Source: JAOPZW01 sp963835295
GTDB taxonomy: Bacteria; Actinomycetota; Thermoleophilia; Solirubrobacterales; Solirubrobacteraceae
Length of the DNA stretch: 64,000 bases
Assembly (NCBI GenBank): GCA_963835295.1
Contig: CAWIEX010000012.1
Coordinates: 62,001 to 126,000, forward strand
Direction of reading: 5' to 3'
The translations under genes and the position numbers were made by a program. The notes beneath the pieces are model-generated. The model was given only the letters and a program-made list of their open reading frames with translations. It had not been told where the DNA came from and searched no databases. Below are positions 7,849-15,522 of the stretch, in pieces (within the stretch, counting starts at the first letter, position 1; each line of letters begins with the position of its first letter).

Positions 7849-8703
7849 GTGGCCTCACGCCCCGCCGATCCGTGCGCGCGCCCGATCGCCGTCTTCGACT
7901 CCGGCGTGGGCGGCCTGACCGTCCTGCACGAGCTGCTCGTGCAGCTGCCACACGAGGACTTCCTGTACCTGGCCGACGCGGCCCGGCTGCCCTACGGCAC
8001 CAGGACGCAGGCCGAGCTCGAGCGCTTCGCGCTGCAGTGCGCCGAGGAGCTGCTGGCGCGCGGCGCGAAGCTGCTCGTGGTGGCGTGCAACTCGGCGACC
8101 GCGGCGGCGCTGCCGGCGCTGCGCGAGCGGATGGCGCAGACGACACTCGGCATCGACGTGCTCGGCGTCGTGCAGCCCGGGGCGGTCCAGGCCGTCGCGG
8201 CGTCGACCAACGGGCGCGTCGGGCTGCTGGCGACGCCGGCCACCGTGACCAGCGGCGCGTACGCGTCGGCCATCGCCCAGGCCGATCCGTTCGTGGAGCT
8301 CACGGCGGTGCAGTGCCCGGACCTGACGGCCATAATCGAGGGCGGCTTCCCATTCGACGAGCGGGTCGTCGACACCGTGCGCGGCTACGTCGCGCCGCTG
8401 CGCGCAGCGGGCGTCGACACGGTGATCCTCGGGTGCACGCATTACCCCCTGATCGCGCCGATGCTCCAGCGCATGCTCGGGCGCGGGGTGCGGATCGTCA
8501 CCTCCGGCGCGCCCGTCGCCCATCAGGTCGAGCACGTGCTCGGAGCCCGCGGCCTCGCCAGCCCGCACGTCGGCGAGGGCGACTACCGCTTCCTGACCAC
8601 CGGCGACGTCGAGGCCTTCCGCGCCCTCGGGTCGACCTTCCTGCAGCTCCCGCTCGGCGAGGTCGAGCACGTCACCCTGCACGCGACGGAGGCGGCCGCG
8701 TGA
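7849..8703 (+). CDS. murI: Glutamate racemase
   Basis: Converts L-glutamate to D-glutamate for peptidoglycan precursors in the cytoplasm. The 284-residue product has both catalytic cysteine contexts: VVACNSATAAALP near residue 80 and VILGCTHYPLI near 200, and the N-terminal FDSGVGGLTVL motif. It starts at GTG 7849, with TACCAT (7837-7842) ending 6 nt upstream and no Shine-Dalgarno, the leaderless arrangement seen repeatedly here. It is the first gene of an operon with rph, rdgB and a cation transporter, joined by 4-nt overlaps. Confidence 0.95.
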   Translation: MASRPADPCARPIAVFDSGVGGLTVLHELLVQLPHEDFLYLADAARLPYGTRTQAELERFALQCAEELLARGAKLLVVACNSATAAALPALRERMAQTTLGIDVLGVVQPGAVQAVAASTNGRVGLLATPATVTSGAYASAIAQADPFVELTAVQCPDLTAIIEGGFPFDERVVDTVRGYVAPLRAAGVDTVILGCTHYPLIAPMLQRMLGRGVRIVTSGAPVAHQVEHVLGARGLASPHVGEGDYRFLTTGDVEAFRALGSTFLQLPLGEVEHVTLHATEAAA

Positions 8704-9431
8704 GCGAGCGCTCCCACGGGCGCGGGCCCGACGAGCTGCGGCCGGTCGCCATCGAGCCGGGCTTCGTGGCCACCGCGACCGGCTCCGTGCTCATGAGCGC
8801 CGGCGAGACGCGGGTGATCTGCACCGCCTCGCACACCGAGGGCGTGCCCAAGTGGCTGGCCGGCAGCGGCCGCGGCTGGGTCACCGCCGAGTACGGGATG
8901 CTCCCCGCGTCGACCGGCGACCGCAAGCAGCGCGACGTCACCAAGGGCCGCCCCGACGGGCGCACGGTGGAGATCCAGCGGCTCATCGGCCGCGCCTTGC
9001 GGGGCGTCATCGACTTCTCCGCGCTGGGCGAGAACACGATCTACCTCGACTGCGACGTGCTGACCGCCGACGGGGGGACGCGCTGCGCGTCGATCACCGG
9101 CGCGTACGTGGCGCTGGCCCTGGCCTGCGAGGCGCTGCGGGAGCGCGGCGTGCTGCGGCGCACGCCGCTGACGGGGTCGGTCGCCGCTGTGTCGGCCGGC
9201 ATCGTCGACGGCGTGCCGCTGCTCGACCTCGACTACAAGGAGGACTCGAGCGCCGAGGTCGACGCCAACGTCGTCATGACCGGCGACGGCGGCCTCATCG
9301 AGGTCCAGGCCACCGCCGAGCGCACGCCGCTGTCGCGCGCGAATCTCGATGCGCTGCTCGCGCTCGCCGGCAAGGGCGTCGCCGAGCTGCAGGCCGCGCA
9401 GGAGCGCGCGGTGGCCGCGGCGGGTTCGTGA
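8700..9431 (+). CDS. rph: Ribonuclease PH
   Basis: Phosphate-dependent 3'-5' exoribonuclease that trims tRNA 3' ends in the cytoplasm as a hexamer. The 243-residue product has the usual blocks: GSVLMSAGETRVICTAS, GWVTAEYGMLP, RTVEIQRLIGRALR, LDCDVLTADGGTRCASI and DLDYKEDSSAEVDANVVMT. The length fits the family. The start is GTG 8700, overlapping the murI stop as GTGA, and its own stop overlaps rdgB the same way. The murI-rph-rdgB order is common in Actinomycetota. Confidence 0.95.
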   Translation: MSERSHGRGPDELRPVAIEPGFVATATGSVLMSAGETRVICTASHTEGVPKWLAGSGRGWVTAEYGMLPASTGDRKQRDVTKGRPDGRTVEIQRLIGRALRGVIDFSALGENTIYLDCDVLTADGGTRCASITGAYVALALACEALRERGVLRRTPLTGSVAAVSAGIVDGVPLLDLDYKEDSSAEVDANVVMTGDGGLIEVQATAERTPLSRANLDALLALAGKGVAELQAAQERAVAAAGS

Positions 9432-10015
9432 AGCTGGTCCTCGCCACCCGCAACGCGCACAAGGCGCGCGAGCTGGCCGCGCTGCTCGACGGCCACGACG
9501 TCGTCCGGCTGCCCGACGACATCGAGCTGCCGCCCGAGACGGGCGAGACGTTCGCCGCCAACGCGCTCCCCAAGGCGCGCGCTGCGGCCGCCGCCACCGG
9601 CGAGCTGGCCTTCGGCGACGACTCGGGGATCGAGTCCGCCGCGCTGGGCGGCGCTCCCGGGGTGCGCTCGGCGCGCTTCGCCGGCCCGGACGCGACCGAC
9701 GCCGACAACCTGGCCCTGCTGATCGAGCGCGCGCCGCCGGGCAGCGCGCTGACCTACGTGTGCGTCATAGCGCTCGTCGATCCGCACACCGGCGAGGCGT
9801 CGCTCTTCGAGGGCCGCTGCACCGGGACCATGGCCGAGGCGCCGCGCGGCACGGGCGGCTTCGGGTACGACCCGATCTTCGTCCCCGACGATCGGGACGA
9901 CGGCCGCACCATGGCCGAGCTGACGCCGGAGGAGAAGGACGCCATCAGCCATCGCGGCCGCGCCGCGCGGGCCATGCTGAGCCACCTGCGCGCGGGAGCG
10001 CCCGCGGCCCGATGA
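9428..10015 (+). CDS. rdgB: XTP/dITP pyrophosphatase (RdgB/HAM1 family)
   Basis: House-cleaning enzyme that hydrolyses ITP, XTP and dITP to monophosphates and prevents their incorporation into nucleic acid. The 195-residue product has LATRNAHKARELAALL at the N-terminus, TGELAFGDDSGIESAAL in the middle and TGGFGYDPIFVP plus SHRGRAARAM near the end, all family signatures with the acidic metal ligands intact. GTG 9428 overlaps the rph stop. It fits with rph and murI as a nucleotide/wall maintenance operon. Confidence 0.95.
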   Translation: MKLVLATRNAHKARELAALLDGHDVVRLPDDIELPPETGETFAANALPKARAAAAATGELAFGDDSGIESAALGGAPGVRSARFAGPDATDADNLALLIERAPPGSALTYVCVIALVDPHTGEASLFEGRCTGTMAEAPRGTGGFGYDPIFVPDDRDDGRTMAELTPEEKDAISHRGRAARAMLSHLRAGAPAAR

Positions 10016-10935
10016 GCAGCGAGCCGTCCAAGGCCGCCGCCGCGGCGCTCTCGGTCGCCTCGAACTCGGCCCTGATCCTGCTCAAGGCCATCGCCGGCGC
10101 CATCACCGGCTCGGTCGCGCTGCTCACCGAGGCCCTGCACTCGGCCACCGACCTCGTGGCCTCGATCGTGGCGCTCTTCTCGGTCCGCGCGGCCGACGTC
10201 CCGGCCGACCACTCGCATCCCTACGGCCACGAGAAGATCGAGGACATGGCCGCGGCCATCGAGGGCGTGCTGATCCTGGTGGGCAGCATCGTCATCGCCT
10301 TCGAGGCCGTTCGCCACCTGATCCAGGGCACGGGCCTGCAGCGCCTCGGCGTCGGCATCGCGGTCCTGGCCGTCTCCATCGTCGTCAACCTGGTGGTCTC
10401 GCGCAGGCTCTCGCGGCGCGCCGAGGCGACCGGCTCCGTGGCGCTGGCCGCCGACGCGGCCCACCTGACCACCGACATGCTGAGCTCGGGCGGGGTGCTC
10501 GCGGCGCTGGCGCTCATCGCGGCCACCGGCTGGGACTGGCTCGACCCTGTCGTCGCGCTCGTCGTGGCCGCGGTGGTCGCGGTCACCGGGGTGCGCATCC
10601 TCACGCGCTCCTCGCGCGTCCTCGTGGACGAGACGCTGCCCGATCCCGAGCTCGCCGCCATCCGCGACGTGGTCTCGGCCAACGCCGAGCGCGGCATCGT
10701 CGGCTTCCACGAGCTCCGCGGCCGTCAGGCCGGCGCGCGGCGCCACGTCGACCTCCACGTGCAGTTCCGCTCGGGCACCTCGCTCGAGGAGGCGCACCGC
10801 ACGGCCCACATGCTCCAGGACGCCATCCGCGAGCGCCTGGGCGAGACCGACGTCCTCATCCACCTCGAGCCCGAGGACCGCGTGCGCCCGGGCGAGGAGA
10901 TCACCACGGGCGAGCCGCCCCGCTTCACCCGTTAG
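10012..10935 (+). CDS. Cation diffusion facilitator family transporter
   Basis: Proton-coupled efflux of divalent metals (Zn, Fe, Co or Mn) across the cytoplasmic membrane. The 307-residue protein has about six hydrophobic segments; metal-site residues sit in HSATDLVASIVALFS (segment 2) and DAAHLTTDMLSSG (segment 5), the two halves of the family's transport site. A cytoplasmic C-terminal domain (residues about 205-295) contains RHVDLHVQF and DVLIHLEPE. It starts at ATG 10012 overlapping the rdgB stop (ATGA). Metal specificity cannot be read off. Confidence 0.92.
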   Translation: MSSEPSKAAAAALSVASNSALILLKAIAGAITGSVALLTEALHSATDLVASIVALFSVRAADVPADHSHPYGHEKIEDMAAAIEGVLILVGSIVIAFEAVRHLIQGTGLQRLGVGIAVLAVSIVVNLVVSRRLSRRAEATGSVALAADAAHLTTDMLSSGGVLAALALIAATGWDWLDPVVALVVAAVVAVTGVRILTRSSRVLVDETLPDPELAAIRDVVSANAERGIVGFHELRGRQAGARRHVDLHVQFRSGTSLEEAHRTAHMLQDAIRERLGETDVLIHLEPEDRVRPGEEITTGEPPRFTR

Positions 10936-10975
10936 CTCTTCGCGGCCGTGCGCGGTCGCCAGCACGCTGTCGGGA

Positions 10976-11020
10976 AGCGTCCTGACTGAGTGTCGTCCTG
11001 CGACACCAAAGCAGGACGCT
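10976..11020. other. Two-tier hairpin with competing pairing arms
   Basis: AGCGTCCTG (10976-10984) pairs with CAGGACGCT (11012-11020); inside, GTGTCG (10990-10995) pairs with CGACAC (11001-11006) around a 5-nt loop, with a symmetric 5x5 internal loop. CGTCCTG occurs twice on the left (10978-10984 and 10994-11000), so two segments can compete for CAGGACG. It follows the transporter gene and may be a terminator or a structured RNA. Confidence 0.5.
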
Positions 11021-11054
11021 AGACCTCGCGCGGTCCGCCGGGCCGCCGCGGGGA

Positions 11055-11120
11055 CTGCCTTCCTTCGATGCGGCCGTTGGCCGCGCCGCGCCGGCAGCGC
11101 CCGGGCCGACTAGAAGGCAG
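11055..11120. terminator. Nested hairpin after the 46-aa membrane gene
   Basis: CTGCCTTC (11055-11062) pairs with GAAGGCAG (11113-11120) and encloses a perfect GCGGCC-GTT-GGCCGC hairpin (11070-11084). It begins 3 nt beyond the stop of the leftward 46-codon gene, so a terminator role is likely, but no T-run follows. Confidence 0.4.
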
Positions 11121-11122
11121 CT

Positions 11123-11263
11123 CTAGAGCAGGTTGATCGCCGCGGACGCGCCGACCACGAGGAAGACCGCCGCGTAGCCCTGGTAGCCCGACAGCAGCAG
11201 GACGACGCAGGTGACGAGGCACGCGAAGACGGTCACGAGCCAGGCGATCCGGCCGATGCTCAC
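11123..11263 (-). CDS. 46-residue membrane protein, unknown function
   Basis: Short leftward gene: GTG start at 11263, stop TAG at 11123-11125. The product reads as two hydrophobic segments, IAWLVTVFACLVTCVVLLL and YAAVFLVVGASAAINLL, joined by SGYQGY, so a two-pass hairpin in the membrane is predicted. An AAGGA ribosome site lies about 8 nt before the GTG, which with the membrane pattern argues that this is a real gene. It is divergent from the 88-residue protein at 11287 with 23 nt between the starts, and is followed by a nested hairpin. No family recognised. Confidence 0.6.
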   Translation of the reverse strand: MSIGRIAWLVTVFACLVTCVVLLLSGYQGYAAVFLVVGASAAINLL

Positions 11264-11286
11264 GCGGCCTATCCTTCCAACTCGCC

Positions 11287-11553
11287 ATGACGACGCGCGC
11301 CGCGCTCACGCCCGCCGGGGCGCTCGGATGGCTCGGATCGCTCTCGATCGACGTGCGCGCGGCCGCGGTCCTGGACGCCGACGGCGCGGTGCTGGCGGGC
11401 GATCCCGCGCTCGCCGGGGTGCCGGAGGGCGGGGACGTCGTCGTGGCGCGTTCCGAGCGCCACGCGATCGTCGTGCGCACCGGCCCGCGTCCGCTCAAGC
11501 GCCTGCTCCAGGCCGATCTGCGCACCGCGCTCGAGGGCCTCGAAATCGCCTAG
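11287..11553 (+). CDS. Hypothetical 88-residue protein, weakly roadblock-like
   Basis: Unrecognised small soluble protein. The segment SIDVRAAAVLDADGAVLAGD resembles the first strands of roadblock/LC7-type modules ('avl..dG.vla'), and HAIVVRTGPRPLKRLLQADL could be the later strand and helix, but the protein is shorter than a typical roadblock domain and the likeness is weak. ATG 11287 is preceded by TATCCT (11270-11275), 11 nt upstream. It is divergent from the 46-residue membrane protein, which may be a functional partner; this is only positional inference. Confidence 0.6.
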   Translation: MTTRAALTPAGALGWLGSLSIDVRAAAVLDADGAVLAGDPALAGVPEGGDVVVARSERHAIVVRTGPRPLKRLLQADLRTALEGLEIA

Positions 11554-11610
11554 AAAGCGGCATGTCCCGTGTTTACGGCACACTACGGGCCCACGCCGTC
11601 CTCGGGCAAA

Positions 11611-11629
11611 ACACCGCAATGAGCGGTGT
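11611..11629. promoter_or_regulatory. 7-bp inverted repeat upstream of the HU gene
   Basis: ACACCGC (11611-11617) and GCGGTGT (11623-11629) are perfect arms with a 5-nt centre, about 110 nt before the HU gene start. A TAGCGT hexamer at 11701-11706 is the likely -10 of that gene, so this repeat would be far upstream: an operator or a hairpin ending the previous transcript. Confidence 0.35.
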
Positions 11630-11739
11630 CGCAGCCCGACATAGCTATGAAAACGGCGTAGGAATGCGGCATCTGGGCGAACGTCGTCCGTAGCCGCTGA
11701 TAGCGTCGAAACACCACGACCTCACCAGGAGGGAGCAGC

Positions 11740-12015
11740 GTGACGAAGTCAGAGTTCGTCGATCAGGTCGCCAGTCGCGCAGACCTGGGCAAGTCCGAAG
11801 CCGGCAAGGCCGTTGACGCCGTGCTCGACACCATCCAGGAGACGCTGGCGCGCGGCAGCGACGTGACGTTCTCCGGGTTCGGCAAGTTCCACGTTGCCGA
11901 GCGTGGAGCACGTCAGGGCGTGCATCCGCGCACGGGAGAGCCGATCCAGATCGCGGCGTCGAAGGTGCCGCGCTTCACGGCAGGCTCGGGTCTGAAGAAG
12001 TCCGTCAACCACTGA
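11740..12015 (+). CDS. hup: HU-family DNA-binding protein
   Basis: Histone-like nucleoid protein that binds and bends DNA as a dimer. The 91-residue product matches HU length and carries FSGFGKFHVAERGARQG, HPRTGEPIQIAASKVPRF and a GSGLKKSV end, that is the beta-arm region and family signature. There is no lysine-rich C-terminal tail of the kind found on mycobacterial HupB. GTG 11740 has AGGAGG (11727-11732) 7 nt upstream. The stop TGA (12013-12015) is in the same frame as pyrF downstream, with a stable hairpin between. Confidence 0.95.
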   Translation: MTKSEFVDQVASRADLGKSEAGKAVDAVLDTIQETLARGSDVTFSGFGKFHVAERGARQGVHPRTGEPIQIAASKVPRFTAGSGLKKSVNH

Positions 12016-12022
12016 GCGCTGA

Positions 12023-12058
12023 CGGCCGGCGACACGCAACGCCGCCGGGCGCCGGCCG
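12023..12058 (+). other. 9-bp hairpin between the HU gene and pyrF
   Basis: CGGCCGGCG (12023-12031) pairs perfectly with CGCCGGCCG (12050-12058) around an 18-nt loop. It starts 7 nt after the HU gene stop and ends 2 nt before the proposed CTG start of pyrF. No T-run follows, so it may be an attenuator, a 3' end protector for the hup mRNA, or part of the pyrF leader. Confidence 0.5.
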
Positions 12059-12060
12059 GT

Positions 12061-12954
12061 CTGCACTTCGCTGACCGGCTGGACGCCCTCGTCGGGGGGC
12101 GTGAGTCCCAGATCGTCTTGGGGCTCGATCCCGATCCCGCGCGTCTCTGGCCCCAGGCCGAGGCGGCGGCGCCCGCGGACGGGTCACCGGCCGAGCGCGC
12201 CGCCGTCGCGGTCACGGCGCACTGCACGGCGGCCATCGACGCGGCCGGTCCCGCCTGCGTCGCGGTCAAGCCGCAGCTCGCGTGCTTCGAGCGCCTCGGC
12301 GCCCCCGGCTGGCGCGCGCTCCAGCGCGTCGTCGAGCACGCTCAGGAGCGGGGGCTCCTCGCGCTGGCCGACGCCAAGCGCGGCGACATCGACGTCTCCG
12401 CCGCCGCCTACGCCCAGGCGCTGGCCGGCGAGACGCCCACACCGTTCGGCGCGGTGCCGGGGCTCGGCGCCGACGCGTACACCGTGAGCCCATACATGGG
12501 CGTCGACTCCCTGCGCGCGGTGCGCGCACCCGGGGCCGGCGTCTTCGTCCTCGTGCGCACGTCGAACCCGGGCGCCGTCGATGTCGAGGACCTCGCCACC
12601 GAGAGCGGAGAGCGCGTCTGGGAGCGCGTCGCACGGCTCGTCGACGGCCTGGGCGAGCCGGGGGTCGAGAGCGGCCTGCACGACGTCGGGGCCGTGGTCG
12701 GCGCCACGGCGCCCGAGCATCTCGCGCGCGCGCGCGAGCTCATGCCGCGCACGCCGTTCCTACTGCCCGGCATCGGGGCGCAGGGGGGTCGCGTGGAGGA
12801 CCTCGCGCCCGCCTTCGCGGCGGGCCGCGCGGGCGGCCTGGTCACCGCCTCGCGCGCGATCGTGCGCGCCTACGAGCAGGACGGCGGCGAGCCGGGCGTC
12901 GCCGCCCGCCGCGAGGCGGAGCGACTGCGCGCGCTGGCCTGGTCGCTTGGGTGA
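12061..12954 (+). CDS. pyrF: Orotidine 5'-phosphate decarboxylase, type 2 (start uncertain)
   Basis: Decarboxylates OMP to UMP, the last step of de novo pyrimidine synthesis. The product has the catalytic motif ADAKRGDI (Asp-x-Lys-x-x-Asp) near residue 105 and LLPGIGAQGG near residue 240, and belongs to the longer actinobacterial type 2 branch. The conserved N-terminal block FADRL...SQIVLGLDPDPARL begins at residue 3 if translation starts at CTG 12061. No ATG, GTG or TTG occurs in frame between the upstream stop (12013) and TTG 12118, which would cut off that block. CTG at 12061 (297 residues) or 12019 is therefore proposed. The stop lies 38 nt before the LysM gene. Confidence 0.85.
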   Translation: MHFADRLDALVGGRESQIVLGLDPDPARLWPQAEAAAPADGSPAERAAVAVTAHCTAAIDAAGPACVAVKPQLACFERLGAPGWRALQRVVEHAQERGLLALADAKRGDIDVSAAAYAQALAGETPTPFGAVPGLGADAYTVSPYMGVDSLRAVRAPGAGVFVLVRTSNPGAVDVEDLATESGERVWERVARLVDGLGEPGVESGLHDVGAVVGATAPEHLARARELMPRTPFLLPGIGAQGGRVEDLAPAFAAGRAGGLVTASRAIVRAYEQDGGEPGVAARREAERLRALAWSLG

Positions 12955-12992
12955 TCGGCGCCCCGCGCCGCGCCCTATGCTCCGCTCACCTC

Positions 12993-13331
12993 ATGGTCAA
13001 TCGTCGACGTCGAAGGATCGGTCGCTGGCTGGCCCCGGTGGCGCTGATCACCTGCGCGGTGGCCGTGTACGCCGTGGTCGACAACACGCTGCTCAAGAAC
13101 GACAGCGCCTCGAGCAGCAGCAGCACCAAGCAGACCACGACGACGAAGACCACGTCGAAGAAGAGCGCGAAGGCCCGCAAGCGGCGCCGCGCCTACATCG
13201 TGAAGGCCGGCGACACCCTGTCGGCGATCTCGATCAAGACCGGCGTCTCGATGACCACCATCCAGCGCCTGAACCCCAAGCTCCAGGCGGACACGCTTCA
13301 CGCCGGCCAGCGGGTCAGGCTCTCGCGGTGA
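12993..13331 (+). CDS. Membrane-anchored LysM-domain protein
   Basis: 112-residue envelope protein: an Arg-rich start (MVNRRRRRIGR), one membrane anchor (about residues 10-30), a Ser/Thr/Lys-rich linker (SSSSSTKQTTTTKTTSKK) and one LysM domain (about 66-111, YIVKAGDTLSAISIKTGVSM...LNP). LysM binds N-acetylglucosamine-containing glycan, so it likely touches peptidoglycan. ATG 12993 follows TATGCT (12976-12981) by 11 nt. Its stop overlaps the D,D-carboxypeptidase start (GTGA), which ties it to wall remodelling. Confidence 0.88.
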   Translation: MVNRRRRRIGRWLAPVALITCAVAVYAVVDNTLLKNDSASSSSSTKQTTTTKTTSKKSAKARKRRRAYIVKAGDTLSAISIKTGVSMTTIQRLNPKLQADTLHAGQRVRLSR

Positions 13332-14566
13332 CGGCGCGCGCGGCGGCCGCGCTGCTGGCCGCGCTGGTCCTGCTCGTCGCTCTCGCGCTCGCGCGCCCCG
13401 CCGTCGCCCCCGCCGCGCCCCCGTCGATCCGCGCTCCCGCCGCCATCCTGGTCGAGCCGACCACTGGCGACGTCGTCTTCCAGCGCGAGGCCCGCCGCGA
13501 GCGGCCGATGGCCTCGACGACGAAGCTCATGACGGCGCTGGTCACGCTCGAGCACGAGAAGCTCTCCAAGGTCCTCACCACGGTGCCCTACCACGCGCTC
13601 CCGGTCGAGTCGGTCATCGGCCTGCGCGGCGGCGAGCGCATGACGGTGGCCGACCTTCTGCGCGGCCTGCTGGTGGCGAGCGCCAACGACGCGGCCGCCA
13701 CGCTGGCGCAGCGCGTCGGCGGGTCCAACCGCGCCTTCGTCGCGCTGATGAACCGCCGCGCGCACGAGCTCGGGCTGACCCATACCCACTACGCCAACGC
13801 CATCGGCCTCGACGCGCTGGGCAACTACTCGAGCGCCGAGGACCTGGTCAAGCTGACCCTCATCCTGCGCCGCAACGCGTTCTTCCGCGCGGTCACCGAC
13901 CTGCCGCGCGCGACGCTGCGCACCGGGTCGCACCCGCGCACGATCCTCAATCGCAACCTGCTCGTCCGCGCGGTGCCCGAGGTCAACGGCGTCAAGACCG
14001 GCCACACCTCGCAGGCGGGCTACATCCTGGTCACCTCGGCCAGGAAGAACGGCATCACCGTCATCTCCGTCGTCCTCGACGAGCCCAGCGAGGCGGCGCG
14101 CGACCAGGACTCGCTTGCGCTCATCCGCTACGGCCTTGGCCGCTATCGGCGCGCCAGGCCGGTGCGCAAGGGCGAGGCCTTCGCCAGCGTCAAGCTCGCG
14201 CACCGCGACGAGCGCGCGCAGCTGGTGGCGGCACGCACCGTCGTGCACACCGCGCGTCGCGGCGAGCGCCTGCCCATCCGCGTGCTCGACGTTCCCAGCG
14301 AGCTCGACGGCCCGTTGCCGGCGGGATCGCGGGTGGGGACGATCGAGGTCCGCTGGCGCGGGCGGACGATCGCCAGCGTGCCGCTCGTGACCCGCCGGGC
14401 CATCTCCCAGGCCTCCGTGCTGCAGCGCGGCGACGACTTCGTGGGCCGCACGCTGGTGGTCGTGATCCTGAGCGCGGTCGCACTCGCTAGCCTCCAGTTG
14501 GTCCTCCTACGTCGTCGCGCGGTCCGGCGCAGGCGGCGGCAGGAGCGCTCCAGCGGGATCGCATGA
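13328..14566 (+). CDS. D-alanyl-D-alanine carboxypeptidase (peptidase S11)
   Basis: Penicillin-binding protein that trims the terminal D-Ala of peptidoglycan stem peptides outside the membrane. The 412-residue product has a signal segment (residues 5-30), the active-site motif STTK (63-66), SAN (118-120) and KTG near 223, all intact. A C-terminal membrane anchor (TLVVVILSAVALASLQLVLL) and an Arg-rich cytoplasmic end complete the usual DacA-type layout. It overlaps the LysM gene start-to-stop and overlaps the kinase gene downstream by ATGA. No symbol is given because paralogues are common. Confidence 0.93.
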   Translation: MTARAAAALLAALVLLVALALARPAVAPAAPPSIRAPAAILVEPTTGDVVFQREARRERPMASTTKLMTALVTLEHEKLSKVLTTVPYHALPVESVIGLRGGERMTVADLLRGLLVASANDAAATLAQRVGGSNRAFVALMNRRAHELGLTHTHYANAIGLDALGNYSSAEDLVKLTLILRRNAFFRAVTDLPRATLRTGSHPRTILNRNLLVRAVPEVNGVKTGHTSQAGYILVTSARKNGITVISVVLDEPSEAARDQDSLALIRYGLGRYRRARPVRKGEAFASVKLAHRDERAQLVAARTVVHTARRGERLPIRVLDVPSELDGPLPAGSRVGTIEVRWRGRTIASVPLVTRRAISQASVLQRGDDFVGRTLVVVILSAVALASLQLVLLRRRAVRRRRRQERSSGIA

Positions 14567-15522
14567 TCATCACCGTCACCCTCAACGCGGCGATCGACAA
14601 GTCCCTCTCGGTGCCCAACTTCCGACTTGGGCGTCGTCATCGCACGGTCGAGCAGACCACCATGCCGGGCGGCAAGGGGGTCAACGTCGCGCGCACGCTC
14701 AAGTCGCTCGGCCAGCCGGTGATCGCGACGGGCTTCGCCGGCGGCGCGACCGGCACGCGCATCGTCGAGCAGCTGACCGAGGAGTCGATCCTCAACGACT
14801 TCGTGCGCATCCGCGAGGAGTCGCGCACCAACACCGCCGTGCACGACCCCACCAACGGCGAGACGACCGAGATCAACGAGCGCGGCCCGGCCGTGAGCGG
14901 CAAGGAGATCGAGCTCTTCCGCGACAAGCTTCTCTATCTCTCGCGCGGCGCGGACGTGGTCGTCTTCGCGGGCTCCCTGCCGCGCGGCGTCGAGTCCGAC
15001 GTCTACGCGCAGCTGGTCAAGGAGGTGCGTAAGTCGGGCGTGCAGACGGTGGTCGACGCCGACGGCGATCCGATGCGCCTGGCCGTGCGCGCCGAGCCCG
15101 ACGTCATCTCGCCCAACGTGATCGAGGCCGAGGAGCTCGTCGGCCACGAGTTCAACGACGACGAGGACCGCATCATCGCCGTGCGCGAGATGGTGGCCCT
15201 CGGCGCGCGCGAGGCGATCATGACGCTGCCCGACGGGTGCGTCGCCTCGGTGTTGATCGACGGCGCGCCGACCCTGCACCGCGTGTGGATCGAGCCGCGC
15301 GAGGCGGTGGCGGCCGTGGGCGCCGGCGACGCCTTCCTGGCCGGGTTCGTCGCCGCCCGCTACACCGGCTCGCCGGCGACGGAGTGCCTGCGCTTCGGCG
15401 TGGCCTGCGGCGCGGAGTCCACCCAGCGCCTCGGGGCGGGGCTCATCGAGCCGCGCGAGGTCGAGCGGCTGCTTGCGGAGATCGAGGTCCAGCGTCTCGA
15501 GACGCCGGCCGAGGTCCCGTAG
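14563..15522 (+). CDS. 1-phosphofructokinase-family hexose kinase (PfkB)
   Basis: ATP-dependent sugar-phosphate kinase of the PfkB/FruK/LacC group. The 319-residue product shows TVTLNAAIDKSL at the N-terminus, PGGKGVNVARTLKSLG (substrate site) near residue 35, FAGSLPRG near 130 and the C-terminal catalytic motif AVGAGDAFLAGF with its base Asp. Whether it acts on fructose 1-phosphate, tagatose 6-phosphate or another hexose phosphate is not decided by sequence. It starts inside the carboxypeptidase stop (ATGA) and is followed directly by beta-phosphoglucomutase, so a role in the sugar pathway of the next two genes is likely. Confidence 0.85.
   Translation: MIITVTLNAAIDKSLSVPNFRLGRRHRTVEQTTMPGGKGVNVARTLKSLGQPVIATGFAGGATGTRIVEQLTEESILNDFVRIREESRTNTAVHDPTNGETTEINERGPAVSGKEIELFRDKLLYLSRGADVVVFAGSLPRGVESDVYAQLVKEVRKSGVQTVVDADGDPMRLAVRAEPDVISPNVIEAEELVGHEFNDDEDRIIAVREMVALGAREAIMTLPDGCVASVLIDGAPTLHRVWIEPREAVAAVGAGDAFLAGFVAARYTGSPATECLRFGVACGAESTQRLGAGLIEPREVERLLAEIEVQRLETPAEVP

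Noticed and set aside
13190..13320. LysM protein and carboxypeptidase as one fused gene
   Set aside because: They are in different frames with a clean GTGA overlap.
12581..13327. In-frame upstream extension of the D,D-carboxypeptidase
   Set aside because: It covers the LysM and pyrF genes in a wrong frame and would bury the signal peptide; GTG 13328 gives a normal protein.
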